This document shows, piece after piece, positions 12,417 to 25,135 of a stretch of DNA of 64,000 bases. Both the position numbers and the translations under genes were made by a program. Below the pieces are notes generated by a model. It saw only the letters and a program-made list of their open reading frames with translations, was not told where the DNA came from and made no database searches. Source of the DNA: Carya illinoinensis. Taxonomy: Eukaryota; Streptophyta; Magnoliopsida; Fagales; Juglandaceae. The stretch covers positions 24,414,501 through 24,478,500 of the forward strand of contig NC_056758.1 in NCBI RefSeq assembly GCF_018687715.1. Direction: 5' to 3'. The first letter of the stretch is position 1. Each line of letters opens with the position of its first letter.

Positions 12417-12963
12417 TGTTTTATCGCCAGCTGATCTCGACTGCTAACCAATGACAAAAAGAGGGGGGGGGGAGGGTGTGCCTGGTGCACCTCCAATGCC
12501 TAAGTTAGAAATATATATGTATTGCCTTACAATGAGGAATTAAAAAGTTACCTTGGATACTAACACTAGCTCTTTATATAGATGTGAATTCTTATTGATA
12601 AGGATAATTCAATCATTTCTCTAAATCTTAGTGATTTGATTATCGCATTCCCCGAGATATTTGAAAAAAGAAGGGATTACCATATCGTAGAAAATATCAT
12701 AAATATCTCTCTATTTTCTCAAGGTGAGTATCTTTAATTGGTGACAGTTACCATATTAATCCCATTAGGTGGTACGATTTCTGTGATACTCCCTCATCCT
12801 CTTAACTCGTTGGGCCTCTCATGTGGGCCTTACTATGTATTGTTGGGCCTGTATGGTGAAGATAAAAGAGTCTTTCCAGTTATCCTACAAATTCTAGCGT
12901 GGCAGGAATTTAATAATTATGAACAATTTTTATCCATCACATCATTGGTTTTTATTGGCTGCT
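12417..12963 (-). mobile_element. 3' LTR of the Tat-type element (part)
   Basis: Bases 12425-12750 align with 28670-28990 (shared blocks include atatatgtattgcctt, gataaggayaattcaatc and gattaccatatcg). The LTR is interrupted at 12964 by a solo LTR and may resume at 15112. Its inner boundary is not clear. Confidence 0.7.
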
Positions 12964-15106
12964 TGTGATGACCCGCTTTTGGGTGTATTTTTACTGAAGG
13001 GCTGTTTTTAATTTAATTAATATATTACTTTATTTATTTTAAGTTTTTGCATTTTAAATTTAGTTTTTATTTGTTGGATGTTGTGTTTCATTTATTTATT
13101 TATTTTACAGTTTTTAATCTCGTTCTCGGCGGATTTGTTTTGTTGTCCGGAGTGAGGATTGAACCTCATTTCTTCCTACATCTCTTTTTTTCCCTTTTTC
13201 CTTTTTCTCTTTTTCTCTTTTCTTTTTCCTTTCTTTTTCTTTTTCTTTTTCTTTTTTCTTTCTTTTCTTTTTCTTCTTCCTTTTCTCTTTCTCGTGCATC
13301 GACCCTCTCTCTCTCCTCTCCCACGCCGGTTGCAGCTCAGCCCCGACCCACCGCCGTCCGGCCACCACCCCACCGAACCCCAGCCCCATCTGGCCAGCCG
13401 TTTGACCGGAAAACGCCCAACAAAGCCCCACGGATTTTGCCCCGATCCGCCGCCGTCGCTCCACCTCCGGCCACCACCTCTTCACCACTTCATCACCGAT
13501 TCCTTGCCTTCCTAACCCACCCATTTTCGGCCTCTAATAGCCATCGGAACAGCTCCCACGAGCTAGCTTTCCATTTTGGGAAATCCGGCCATCAACCACC
13601 GTTTTCGTCGCCACCCACGGCCAACCACCACTTCCAATAGCTTCATAATTATCCTTAGATCATTCCCTATCAATCTCAATCCTTGGTTTGTCCCCGTTCA
13701 AAAGTGGATATTTTACAACCCACGGCCACAGTGAATTTTCACTGTTACGTTGCTTTCCTTCCGCCTTTTGCAACGCCGCGAGTTTTATAAAAATACCATA
13801 TAGCGCTGTAAGTATTTTCCAAACTCTACTTTTAGATTTAAATATATTTTACTCTTACAATAAATTATTGCTGCTGGTTAGTTGATTCCAGACTGAGTCC
13901 GAGGAGTTCGGGGGTCGGATGGGTTGAGGACGGAGTGCTTGGTTTTGCTTGTTTGTGTTTGCTTGATTATTTATGCTATGAGGCGTGAGTTGCATATTGT
14001 GTTTATGTGCATATTGTTTTAATCGAGAAAATCCCATTTTATTAGCGTAAATGGGTTTTGGGTGCTCGTGTAACACGAGCCCAAGCCGGGATGGGTTATT
14101 GTCTCGGTGGAGCTCCTCTGGTCACTCGAGAGTGGATAATACTAAGTGACATCCCCTGGGTTGTCGCAGGGCGACGACCGGATCGCACGATACGGTAACG
14201 CTGTCGTGTTGACTCCGTGGTCCCTAGAGTGGCGGGGACTAGAGGATGGCCTGGCCAGGTACGCGCGGGGTGCGAGTCTGGGCATCACTCGTTTAGGTGT
14301 CACATGCGTGGTCGTTACCTGCGGTGTGGCACAGAGCAAGGGTGTGCGGATGATCCCTAGGAGAGGTCATGGTGCATGCATAACTGGATTTATTTGGCTT
14401 GATTCAGAGGCATGTGTAGGGACGGTAGTGAGCAGGGATGGTGGCAGAGTCCCGCCTGCGATTCCCGCCTACGGTGCTCTAATGGTTTGGTTAGTGGGCC
14501 ATTTTCTGGAAAAATGGTGAGGATTGGTTTCGAGGCTTGTGATCCATTTTCTGGGAAAATGGTGGTTTGGGCCATTATCTGGGATAATGGCGAGGCGTAG
14601 TTTTTAAGGATATGTTTTGTGGGCCAAATGAGTTTTTGGCGTGCGTGGTAAAAATTATGGTTTTGCGGGACATGTGCTTTGGTTTTTCTTGCATGCATAT
14701 TGTTGAGTTTAATATGTTTTTATCTAGTAGTATTTAGATTTTACTTACTTGCGGTACCATTTTTGGTTCCGTAGATTTTGGTGGAGAGTTCGAGGAGGAG
14801 GAGGAGGCTGAGCCCGAGGATGCGGCTCCGCCGGAGTTCTGAGTTGGTTTATGTTTTGTATTTGGCTTTTGAACTATATTTGCGTTTTGTAATATTTTAC
14901 TTATGTATGTTTTAAACAGCTTGTATTATATTAAGAAAAATTCTGGTACTTAGTTATTGACTTTGCTTTTCGCTGCGTATACCTCGTGCACATTCGTCGC
15001 TTTTTACACACACTTGGCACACGTCGTTAGGGTGGTGACCCGTGATGTCATCATTCGGACGTCTCGATTTCCCCATGTCTGTGTGTGGGGATTTGGGGGC
15101 GTCACA
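12964..15106 (+). mobile_element. Solo LTR (copy C), 2143 bp, same family as 465-2463
   Basis: It starts TGTGATGACCCG and ends GGGGGCGTCACA, flanked by a perfect 5-bp TSD CTGCT at 12959-12963 and 15107-15111. It aligns end to end with copy B, and its last 440 bp align with copy A. The long frames in the pyrimidine tract at 13160-13520 are low complexity and not genes. It lies within or beside the 3' LTR of the Tat-type element. Confidence 0.92.
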
Positions 15107-15111
15107 CTGCT

Positions 15112-15374
15112 CGTGCTCTCGTGCCAAATGAGGTTGTAATGGCTCTGCGTCTACACCTAGTCACGTCACCAGATCATGGGATCTGTCTGTAGCAACCACA
15201 CTATCAGACTGCTCGCATTCTCCTTGGGGTATCTCAACCGTCATGTCTTCTTACATAAATAACCTTTTCCTCCATCTTGTTGCCTCTTTCACTTCCACTT
15301 ACTCATCTTATTCATTCTCTATGTTTTCTGTCGAAACCCTAACTTCTCCTCTCTCATATTACTCGTTTGAGTCA
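15112..15374 (+). other. Leader region of the antisense ORF
   Basis: The sequence between the end of solo LTR C and the first ATG of the antisense ORF contains an A/T box (cttacataaataacc at about 15250) followed by a pyrimidine-rich leader. This suggests a promoter for the plus-strand ORF of the Tat element. It is inferred from position and composition. Confidence 0.35.
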
Positions 15375-16857
15375 ATGGCTTGCCAGAACACTTCTTGAAT
15401 TTCTACTCGTGGATCTCCTCCTCCCCTTCCAAAGGGGTCCTTGTCAGCACCAGAGTCCTCCTCTGCCCGCAATGTGCCCTATTACAAAGGTTACGATTGG
15501 TCGCCTATCCTCATGACAGTCAACCTTAGGAAGTTGAGGGACTTGTATGGAATCCCTGATTCGATTGTTCTTGAGGTTCCACCCCATGAGGCCTTCGACT
15601 TTGAGGGCTTCACTGAGAAAGTGGCCTTCAGGACCTATGCCCTTTCTCATGGGTTATGTCTCACTTTCTATCGTTCAGTGGATGACGTTCCGACTACTTG
15701 AAATTGGCACCGACTTAACTTCACTCTAACGCTTGGAGAATTCTGATGAGTTGCTATGCTGCCTAAAGGATTGATTTGGAACCTGTTGGAGAGGGGATCC
15801 TGATTCAGCTACTAGGAGTTCCTTGCTACCCACGCGATCAATGCATTGGAAGGCAACATTTGTAGGTTTCGTTCTTGGCCCCAATATCGCCTCACTCGAT
15901 TTGAAAGCCGTCATTCTAATGCCAAACAATGGCAAAAATTTACTTCTGGCCAGGGATGCGAGTTCCATGGTAGTGAAGCTAATAGGGTTCACTTCCTAGT
16001 TTGTGCCATTTGGGGGGAAGTCCCCGACAACAAAGCCATAGTCATTACTCTTTCTCAACGAGAGTAAGCCCGCATTGAAAGGGTTGATTCTTGGGTCTAG
16101 ACAACCAGAAAGCTATTTGGACGGAGGGCTTGTTGATGAGGGTCCATATTGACAAATTTTTGGTGATGTCCAACCTATCTCGTGTGAGTGGTCGTTACCT
16201 TCCGAATGAACCTTTCGCTTCCCACTACAAGAAAAGGTTTGCCATGGCCTTGCTAGAGAATGAGGGGAAGCGGCCTTGTCGCAAAGTTGAGTTCGTGCTT
16301 GAGCCTCGTAAGGCCTCGATGCCTTCAGGAACAAATTAGCAGCCTCCTCGCTCTTCAAGCGATCATAGTGGGTCGGCTCAGGTTCCTATGGGGGTAGTCT
16401 CTCGTTCAAATAGATTCTCTTGACTCAAACGATCTAGGCGATTTGATGGGGGCAAGCCTTCAGGGATTTGGCCATGGTCCTCGACTTCAAATTCCCTCCT
16501 GTGAACTCAAATATGTCCAATCGCCAAATTGTGTTCTTTTGTCAAGCTAGCCAGTAAACCTGGAGTTGGTTGACAAATAGGAGGATGTGGATATCAACAC
16601 AGCTTTCTCCCTTGATCTTTTAGGCTCTACCAATATTCCTCGTGACGTGACCTCGGTTGGAGAAGTCGAGGTCCGTGTTTCAACTGATGAGCTATGGACG
16701 GAGCTTGGCTTTAAGGGGGAGGCAGGGGAAAGGGAGCCTACCCCAGGCTCCCTTCCCTCGACTGTCTCCAGTGGTGAAACCCCTGTACTACCCCATGACC
16801 TAGAGTCAAGTAGGGGTAGGGTTTCAATTCTCTCTTCACCATTCAATGCCTCTTTGT

Positions 16858-16891
<34 letters not shown>

Positions 16892-17097
16892 CGATGAGGG
16901 ACCTTCTTTGTCTCTCATCACTAAGGAGGGGGTGTTTCCTTGTACAGGAAGACAAGCTTGTGATGGATCTCTTCTGTGTTGACGGGCAAGGCGAGGGGTC
17001 GGTGCCAGCGGTCGACCTTGCTACCATAGGTTCATCTCAACCTACCATTGAAGTAGGGGCGAGCACCCTCAAGGGTGACTCTTTGCCCCTCATGTAA
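15375..17097 (+). pseudogene. Antisense extra ORF of the Tat element, Transposase_28-like, broken
   Basis: This plus-strand frame lies opposite to gag-pol. The translation from about 15441 includes LRKLRDLYGIPDSIVLEV and then an AFDFEGFTEKVAFRTYALSHGL-type segment. This is the pattern of the 'putative gypsy-type transposase' domain PF04195 (an L..L...YGIP..I.L..P core). Later parts (15846-16339) retain aromatic-rich stretches, and 16581-17097 is acidic and Ser-rich. Several stops and frame changes break it; the ATG at 15375 meets a stop after seven codons. A 34-base G run (16858-16891) interrupts the C-terminal part. The role of such ORFs is unknown. The family call is from pattern only. Confidence 0.6.
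16858..16891. repeat. 34-base poly(G) run
   Basis: An uninterrupted run of 34 G lies inside the broken antisense ORF. A run this long is rare and error-prone in sequencing. It can form G-quadruplexes. Confidence 0.9.
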
Positions 17098-17103
17098 GTG
17101 CCT

Positions 17104-17530
17104 CTAGCCCTTGTCTTCTAGGGTCCTTTCGTGGTTCGGTGCCCTTTCCTCAAGGCAGTTCCCTATCTTCTTCAGCTCTTCCTTTTCTATTGGGAGCTCT
17201 CCTGTATCTAGGTACTTCACCAACTCTTGGGCCCATTTTGGTTCTCCTAGTCCTACGACAGCTAGGACCTCCATCACTCTACTTTCCACTTCCCATGGTA
17301 AAGCGCATTCCTTCATCCCCGAAGTCATCCGTTCTAGTTTGTTTGCTACACTATTATCCACATTTGGTATTTGTTCTATGTAAGTGACAAAATCAATCAC
17401 ACTTCTCTTATACCAGCTGTAAATATTTTTTTCAATTTTTTGCCTCTCGCCATGTACAGTCCCAACACTTGCTTAATGACTACTTGGGAGTCCGCTTTCA
17501 CCTTGAACTCAGTGTGTACTTGTAACGTTT
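17104..17530 (-). pseudogene. RNase H C-terminal part and linker of the Tat-type element
   Basis: The minus-strand translation reads LQVHTEFKVKADSQVVIKQV and then IEQIPNVDNSVANKLERMTS. This matches the RNase H pattern in which a D.Q.V..QV block is followed by IPR..N..AD.LA.LAS. A linker follows with PKWAQELVKYLDTGELP, usual before gypsy integrase, but no integrase comes after it. The N-terminal parts of the same domain are at 21080-21164 and 24953-25135. Confidence 0.75.
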
Positions 17531-17535
17531 GTCCT

Positions 17536-20500
17536 TGTAGTGAGACCTTTAGAAAATAATTTTAAGAAATATGATAGGAATTACCATTCATTTAAAACTT
17601 TTTCCTTCCATGCTAGGATATAAAAGACTCAATGTTTATACAATAAAATGTGTTTCTTAATTTAAAGAGAGTTACAACAGAAAACATTAAACTTTATAAT
17701 TAAAAGAGTTTCATATAAAACATTGTACCTAGGCTTCGGTGCTCTTCCCCTTAGACTGTGTCCGTCTTGATGCGTATTGCTCGTCTTGTCCGTGGGAGGG
17801 CACGCATAAAAACTAAAATAGTTGAAGACTCGTAAGCATTACTTCATACAGTTAAAATATAATAATATAGGTTTTCAATCATACATTCATCACTCCATAC
17901 ATATTATACATAAGACATTTTTTTAATTAAAACATTTTGAAGTGGGATATTTCTTGAAAATGATTTTCTTTCTTAAAATGTTTCTTATATTTCGTAAAAC
18001 ATTTCTCCATGCCTTGTGCCTTTATTTCTTAAAGAGCCTGAGCATACATGCATTCTTTCATAGCATACATACATTCTTTCTTATCACTTTCTATTGGTTT
18101 TTACACACTGTTACACCCCGTGTGCTAGGGTTAGTAGTCTTCCTTTAGATCTAGACTCTACCCGTGGCCATGGGTTGGAAATCCCTTTTTAGTCAGGGGA
18201 CAGTACTGGGTGCATTACAAATACTACTTACCGGGCATTGCAATCTGCCCAGTCCTTTGGCAACATTTCCTTTCAATCATGGCCGTTAAGTATTTTCATA
18301 TATTAAAATTTTTAGTTCTTTCCTTCATTCAGTCATTTCTTTCAGTTCTTTCAGTCATTTTCATTTATTCTCTTTCAATTTATTCAGTTTATAAATATCG
18401 TTTACAAGCATAGGCTTAAACCTCGACATTTAAAAGCAGTCCTTGAAATCATAAACATAAGCATATTTTAAAACATTAGTCCATGGCATCCTTAAACATC
18501 ATCTTTCAAATCATCATTTAAAACATCAGTTCATAGGGACATTTTAAAACATTTTCTTCATGTCATTAAAGCATCCCTTAATGCATGAGGCACAAGCGTC
18601 GCATTTCATTTAATGAAAATACATCCAATGATTAATATGTATAATATGCATTCACATGCATACGCTTAATACTTTGGGGTGCACAATAAGGGGCTACCAA
18701 TAAGGGCCATTACATACATATATTTGAAGACTTATACTTTGCATACTTTTTTAAAATATCGTCCATGTCATTTCATAAAGAAAAAAACATTTCATTTTCA
18801 TTTCTTATCATTTAGAAAACTCTAAAAGAGTGAACATAATACTTACCTGGACTCCATGCCTTACTCATTTCATGCAATCCATTCCTATGCGTGTCAAATG
18901 GAAACCTACATGCACACACAACCTCAACGTCATGCTCTATCTAGTACATAAGCAACTAAACCAGAAATAGAACTACACTTCACTTGGAAACACTCTCCTT
19001 CTATCCCATACTCTGATGTGCCACTTACTATGCTAAAATCTTCAGGATCCACTTACAGTCACTACCTCCATCTTCTTTGTCTTCCTTATCACGTTTCCTC
19101 TTTTTGGGATCCGCTTGGGTCACATTTTCCAAATCCAGCATTCTACTTCGGGATCCATTTACAGTCACTACCTCTTCCAAGCTCGACGTTCTACCTTAAG
19201 TGCTTATCCACTAAAGTGAACCTCCATGGTTTGTCTTAGGGTTAAGATGCTAAGACCTTCATCTTACACTCCGATTAACCACATTTTGATGCATGACTCA
19301 GACCAACTAAGTCATGCATCCCAATCATAGATGGTACACCTGTCACTTCCTTCACGCATCCTAGCCCACACTAAATCCTCATTCCCATCCAAACATGCCA
19401 CATGACTTTAAGCCAACTCTGAGGCTAAACATTATGTAACCATACTTAGGACAGATTACCGATTATATATGGTAAATCCATCTGGCACATGTATTTCACT
19501 AGATGCACATGTACCTTACCCCCTTGTCACCTAAGATCAACTTATAATCCATTGAACGTTCGCTGGTATAAACAAGCTCCATACTTTAATACCAACTTTT
19601 ACTCAAACTCGGTTAGCAGGACTTTCCTACTTTTCGGCCCTTTACAAGATCATCCCAACACTTACACGGCAAGACCCCATTCATACTACGCCTCCGTCAC
19701 ATCATGTAAGTTGAGGTTACTCCCAAGCTATACTGTGACACCCATCACTATGGCAGGGTCACACCACAACTACTTTGGGACACTATTCCATAGTTCTCAA
19801 CGCTACGCAATACGCTTTATACTCATCAACTACGACATCCAAACCTTCATGACATGCCATCCAATGATGAACGACACTACACAGAGTACACTCCATGTGA
19901 ACTCCCTTCCATCCACACTATACCATACACCATCATTATGCATGCCACACGGTGCATTGCTGCACAACATAGAGTACACGCCATACGTATTCCCTTCACA
20001 ACACTATGCCGTACACTACTTCGGCACATACTTCATACCTACCTTTCACAGCATTGTGCACAACACTTCACAGCACACTACACAACTACAGTGGGGCTAT
20101 GGGCTGGGTAGAGCCAGTGAGGTGGTGGTGTTCGGTGGGGCTATAGGCTGACAACGGCAGTGCAACGTGGAGAGAAATGGGTGAAACCCATTTTAGGTTA
20201 AGCCACCATAAGAGGAGAGAGAGGGCTGCGCAGGGGTTGGTTTCCATGGTGGAGGCTTGTCGGCGTGAGGGGGAGCCGTCGGTGTTGGCGGTGAGGCTGG
20301 GTGGCATGCTGCTGCAGTACGTGGGTGAAAAGCATAAAGAGTGGAAAATGGAGAAAATGGGGATTTGCCGTGGGGCTTCTCATGGCTGGGGGGTGGCGCC
20401 GAAGGCTGTAGGGAGGTGGTGGCTAGTGGTGGCCGACGGTAGAGCTGGGATGGAGGATAAGGGGTTCGGTGGAAGGGAGAGGCCTTTCGTCGGGCTCAAG

Positions 20501-21074
20501 GGGAGAGGGAGGAGAGAGAGAGAAAGTGAGGGGGAAAAGCTAGGGGCTTGGGTATTTAATCCAAGCCCTTCGTCATGGGATCTCCAAAATGATTTAACGG
20601 TGAGGAATTAAAATACCGATTTAACTTAAAAATCATTGAGAAGAATTAAGATAGAATATTATTAAACTAAATTTTAGTTTATAAAATATAATCTTCATCC
20701 GTAATTAAATGATGAAGTTTTGCTAATTATTTTTAAGAGAATAAAATCATTTAAATAAATTTAGAGTTTTCAATATAATTTAAATTTCATAATATTTTTA
20801 AATGACTAAAATCATTTAATTAAAATAATTTTTCAGAATTATAATATTTTTTGAGCTCTTCAAAAATATTATAATTGTCTTATTTAAAATTAGGCTTGGT
20901 TCAATAACACTTAAAATATTTTATATAAATATTTTCAGGACATTTAAAATATTCAAAGGTTTTAAAATACTAGGCTTGTTTTAGAAATCACTTAATATCT
21001 TTAAAAACATACCATCAAGATTTGGCACATAAAACAAGACTTGTGACCATAAGAGAGAGGACCGGGATATTATA
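17536..21074 (-). mobile_element. Solo LTR (copy D), 3539 bp, inserted in RNase H
   Basis: On the minus strand it begins TATAATATCCCGG (from TGTAATATCCCGG) and ends CTCACTACA. The near-TSD is GTCCT at 17531-17535 and GTACT at 21075-21079. Removing the LTR and one TSD joins the flanking RNase H codons in frame, which supports these borders. The frames inside (for example 19489-20151) are not like any retroelement protein, and no coding region was found. It is non-autonomous or a solo LTR. Confidence 0.82.
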
Positions 21075-21079
21075 GTACT

Positions 21080-21164
21080 ACTGCCTCTGCTGTTGAGAGC
21101 CCTACTACCAATGATCCATACTTGACTTCATTGTTGGTGGTTCTGAAAATGAGTTTTGCCATGT
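21080..21164 (-). pseudogene. Middle part of the split RNase H domain
   Basis: Only 85 bp are left between two solo LTRs. The minus-strand translation is YMAKLIFRTTNNEVKYGSL followed by VVGLSTAEAV, the RNase H block in which a TNNEAEYEAL..GL core is expected. It connects in frame with 17530 on one side and 24953 on the other. Confidence 0.75.
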
Positions 21165-21169
21165 AATGA

Positions 21170-24100
21170 TGTGACGCTCCCAACCTTCACTTGGGATGGA
21201 ACAAAGACTTAGAGTGCCAGGACATGTAATACAAGGTTACATACCCCTATTCATGATAGTTAACATGCAATGCATCCTATAAGTGCAACTAGCAGAATGC
21301 AATATTCGCAGTGAATTAAGGGTGACTAAATAAAACTTATGCCAGAATAACTAAAACATCTCAATTCATTTATAACCATCATAAGTTCAAACCAAATAGT
21401 AGCATAATATTAGTATAGTTATTCATGATAAAAAGTCTCCAAAGTTAGATCAACTACTTCATATGTTCTAATGCACGAAGGGTTAGGGCTATAAACATTA
21501 AGATTTGATCTAGCTCCTCTTTAATCAATTGGATCCATAGGTCCATCTAGTCCATCCTCTTCGAGTCTTGACAAAACTTCTATCATTCAAGTAGAATGAT
21601 AGTGGATTCACAAGGGGTGAGATTTATTTGAATTCTCAGTAAGTTAGACAACCAACATGCACAAAGATAAATTATGCATGATGAATGATAAATATGAAAT
21701 CCATGCAATGCAGAAAAACCAGTGTATGTCTCCCATCCAAATTCCTCAACATTTTTAGAAAACTGAGACACATTTTCTCACAGATAACATTTTTTTATTC
21801 AACTGACAAAAGTATCATAATATTTCATCATTATAAGCAATTCCTTTTTAATCATAACATTATAACGTATGGTATCGTCATGGTTCCCCATATGCACTAT
21901 GAGTACGTACCGGTGACCATAGCACAACTCATGTTAAAACTATGTTGTTTGCATACTTGCTCTCAATGATTGGTAACATAACATAACATCATAACATGTA
22001 TACCTACCAACCGTAGGTGTCATAATATTTGAATTCGCTCCTACGTTCTTTAAAAAGAACTCATTTGAAACTCGTTGACTATTCTTTGTCAACTTAGGGG
22101 TTACTACTCCATTTTTAAACACTCTAGAGTGGATGAAAGATTTTCATTAGGATAATTTCCATCCTAGCTTTTGGGGTTGTGACAAAAATTATTTTCATGC
22201 TATGTTTGAAAAATGTAATTCATGACATGTGCATGTGTAGCAAACTTTCATGTGAAAATGACACTTATATGCAATATGTTAAAAATGGTAAAACTATCAC
22301 ATGTCATGTAGGTATGTACTCAATGTATCATATAATATGATATTTTATGCTCAAAATGACAATTATAACATAAATGTGGCATTTATCAATAAATCATAAA
22401 TAAGTTATCAATGTGTAAGTTAGAAGCCAACTTACAAACTTATTGAGTTTGAAAAATCATAGAGGCTAAAACCAAATTCACAATAAGTTAGAATTTATAC
22501 TACTATGGAAGATGTTCATAATCAAAGGGCTTCAAAAATATGTATTTATACTAATACAGCTAAACTCTCAAATTTTGCCACTAGTGCATTTATTTTTCAC
22601 TATTTGTAAACAAACCTCAAATTTAACCAAATTTTATGGACCTCATATTTTTCATATTCTAAAACCATCTATACCCTTAGAATTGTAAAATTCAAAGTGG
22701 AACTAGCTCAAACAAATCCAACCTATGGCATGCACTCTAGTTGATGCCTAAGTGTGATTTCAACTATTGATCCATATGAATGCATGCTTATGCAATTTTC
22801 TTTAATCACAAATAATCACTATAGTACTTAATGGCATGATAAAAGCAAATTCTCGGGTGAGCAAACCTTCAATTTAAACACTTAATCCATGGCATGCTTC
22901 TAATCTCCAAATCAAGCCTTCAATGATCATTTTAAGACATTAATAAATCATATCAAAATATGCTAAGACATGCCTTAGCTAAAATTTATACTTAAAAAAA
23001 TTTAAACACTTAATCCATTCTTAATGAACCTGGTTTTGAATGAAATATGGTAACATTTTCTAAACTCAACCAAAATTCACTTCAATACTTAAAACACGAC
23101 TTGACACATCAACTAAGATCTAGATCAAGAAAACATACAATTCTCATGGCCCACTAAATTTTCTAACACAAGAACTTTAAGAACATTCAAACACTCACAC
23201 CTTTTGGATTCTCTCTAAACTCTAGGGGGAATAAGGCTCTCAATGATCAAGAGGAGCTTGGAGATATAGTGTGGAGGAAATGAGGGAGTGGAGGGGCTTC
23301 TTATAGGCAGCGATGAGGGAGGGGACGTTGGCCTTATCTCATGGTGATTAGGTGAAGTGGGCAGTGGTGTAAGGAGGTGAGGTTTTTGGCTTAGTTACAA
23401 CACCTTGTGTAGGTGAATAGTGACTCAAATCAATGATTTCCTCCATTTTCAGGTGCAACCATGCAAGTAGAGGGTGCAGGTGTTGCCATGGTGCCATTGG
23501 ACAGTTTTGGTCATGTCCTTAACTCATCGTCTCATCCTCTCTTCATGGTTGTTTTATGCAGGTCATGAGTCACTCTTGGAAGGCTTTTTCAGTGGTGGAA
23601 AGTGGGGGATTAGCTACCAATTGATGATGAAGTGACAACTCAAATGGAAGAGGTGAAGGGTAGGGGGTTTGCCGAGTGATGGTGGCTTGATGCCATCGGA
23701 TTGGTGTCCTCCTTTTGTGGGAAAAATCTTGTCAATTGCTTATGATGACTTTGAGGGTCTCTTATGGATTGGGTTGTGATGGAGGTGGCATGTGGTGGTG
23801 GCTCATCCATGGGCAAAAGTGAGGGTAAAACACAACCAACCTGGTTTTCATCCAACTAGTGTTTAGGTGTAATTGGTTTGGGGTTTTTGGTTTAGTTCTT
23901 GAAACCAATTTTGTCCAAAACTTGGTCTGGTTCTCAAGGGATCATATGAGGTGCTTGAAGACCATAGTGACCTTGAGAAAAAGACACAAAAATATTGGGC
24001 TAGGGGTTGTTTAGTCCATTGCACACAAGGGCATATATGTGTGCCGATTGGTGTGGTTTTAGGGTTTTGATATGTCATTACTCTTAATGACACACGTGGA

Positions 24101-24947
24101 GGTTTGTTTAGGTTCTAATATGATCTAAGAATGATGCAATTGAGTAATAAAACAAGAAAATCTTAGATAAAAAATGCTAAAAGGATTAAGAAAGAAAATT
24201 AAGCTCCACAACATGATTTAAAGATAACTAATCTAGGCAAGTTGATTAATACTCTCAATATAATTTCGAAACTTAATTTGAGTACAAAGAATCAGTTAGG
24301 GTATAATATTGGCTTGGAAAAACCAATGGTATAGTGTATTGGGTTTCAAATTGAAGAGTGGAAAAAAGAAAAAAGGCAAACCAAGATAAGGCTTTAGGCC
24401 TTGTTGGGCTTAAAAGGCCTTGAGTGTGAGTTGATGATTCATGGGCTTTGAATGTGAGTGCATAGGAGGCATTTGTTCCAGATTTTGAGGGATTAAGAGA
24501 GGTCTCAAGATCCACAAAGATGGGGTTTGAAAGGCTTGCCTTCACATAATTGGGCGATGGGTCAAACCTACACCAAGTTAGCCCAAAAGGCCTTATGCCT
24601 TCTTCATGCTTGGGCCAAACCTTACCAAGGCTATCATACCAAGGCTTATATTCCTATGAGGCTTGGTTTGAGGCTTCTAAGTCTTGGCCCATTAATATTC
24701 TAAAGTCCTAAGGGCCTTAAGAGAATCATGAATGGGCTTGCTTCACTAAATCAATTAGTCTTAACTCTCAAGCTTAATAATTAATGACACTAAGTGCCAG
24801 AGTCTAACTATATCTAGAAAAATAAAAAATATAAAAAAAATAATATAATAATAATTCTTATAAATATATATAAAGCCCAAAATTATAAACTTTAAACTAA
24901 GGGTGGTTAAAGGTTAATTCTAATGGGTAATTAAGCGAAGTGTTACA
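21170..24947 (-). mobile_element. Solo LTR (copy E), 3778 bp, inserted in RNase H
   Basis: On the minus strand it begins TGTAACACTTCGC and ends GGGAGCGTCACA. The 5-bp flanks AATGA (21165-21169) and AATAG (24948-24952) agree at three of five positions; the two differences fit an aged TSD. The flanking RNase H sequence joins in frame when it is removed. No coding sequence was found over 3.8 kb. The GCGTCACA end is shared with copies A, B, C and F, so these belong to related LTR families. Confidence 0.78.
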
Positions 24948-24952
24948 AATAG

Positions 24953-25135
24953 TGTTCACGCCCAGAATTGCTCACTGTGTGGATCCCTACTCTCCTGCCA
25001 GCATGATAGGATGAGCTGTCAACCAAGACTTGTCAGGGCTTCCCAACCAGTGCATTTCTCACTTCTTCAGGGAAGTCGGTAAACTCGACGATAAAGTCTA
25101 CTAGGGCCTATGCTTTTGTCGTGTGTCTTGGCAGG
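24953..25135 (-). pseudogene. RNase H N-terminal part of the Tat-type element
   Basis: The minus-strand translation contains LVNWAIELSEFDIDYLP-like sequence, then a FIVEFTDFPEEV segment and WQE.. residues, matching the start of gypsy RNase H (ELSEFDI.Y.PR..IK.Q.LADFI.E). Stops are present. Confidence 0.65.

Noticed and set aside
13047..13640. A 197-residue plus-strand frame and its antisense frames
   Set aside because: It lies in the pyrimidine-rich part of solo LTR C, is low complexity (Phe/Leu/Ser/Pro), and the sister LTR at 655-1185 has a similar but differently broken frame.
19489..20151. A 220-residue plus-strand frame
   Set aside because: It lies inside solo LTR D, antisense to its orientation, with no domain pattern and composition driven by the repeat.
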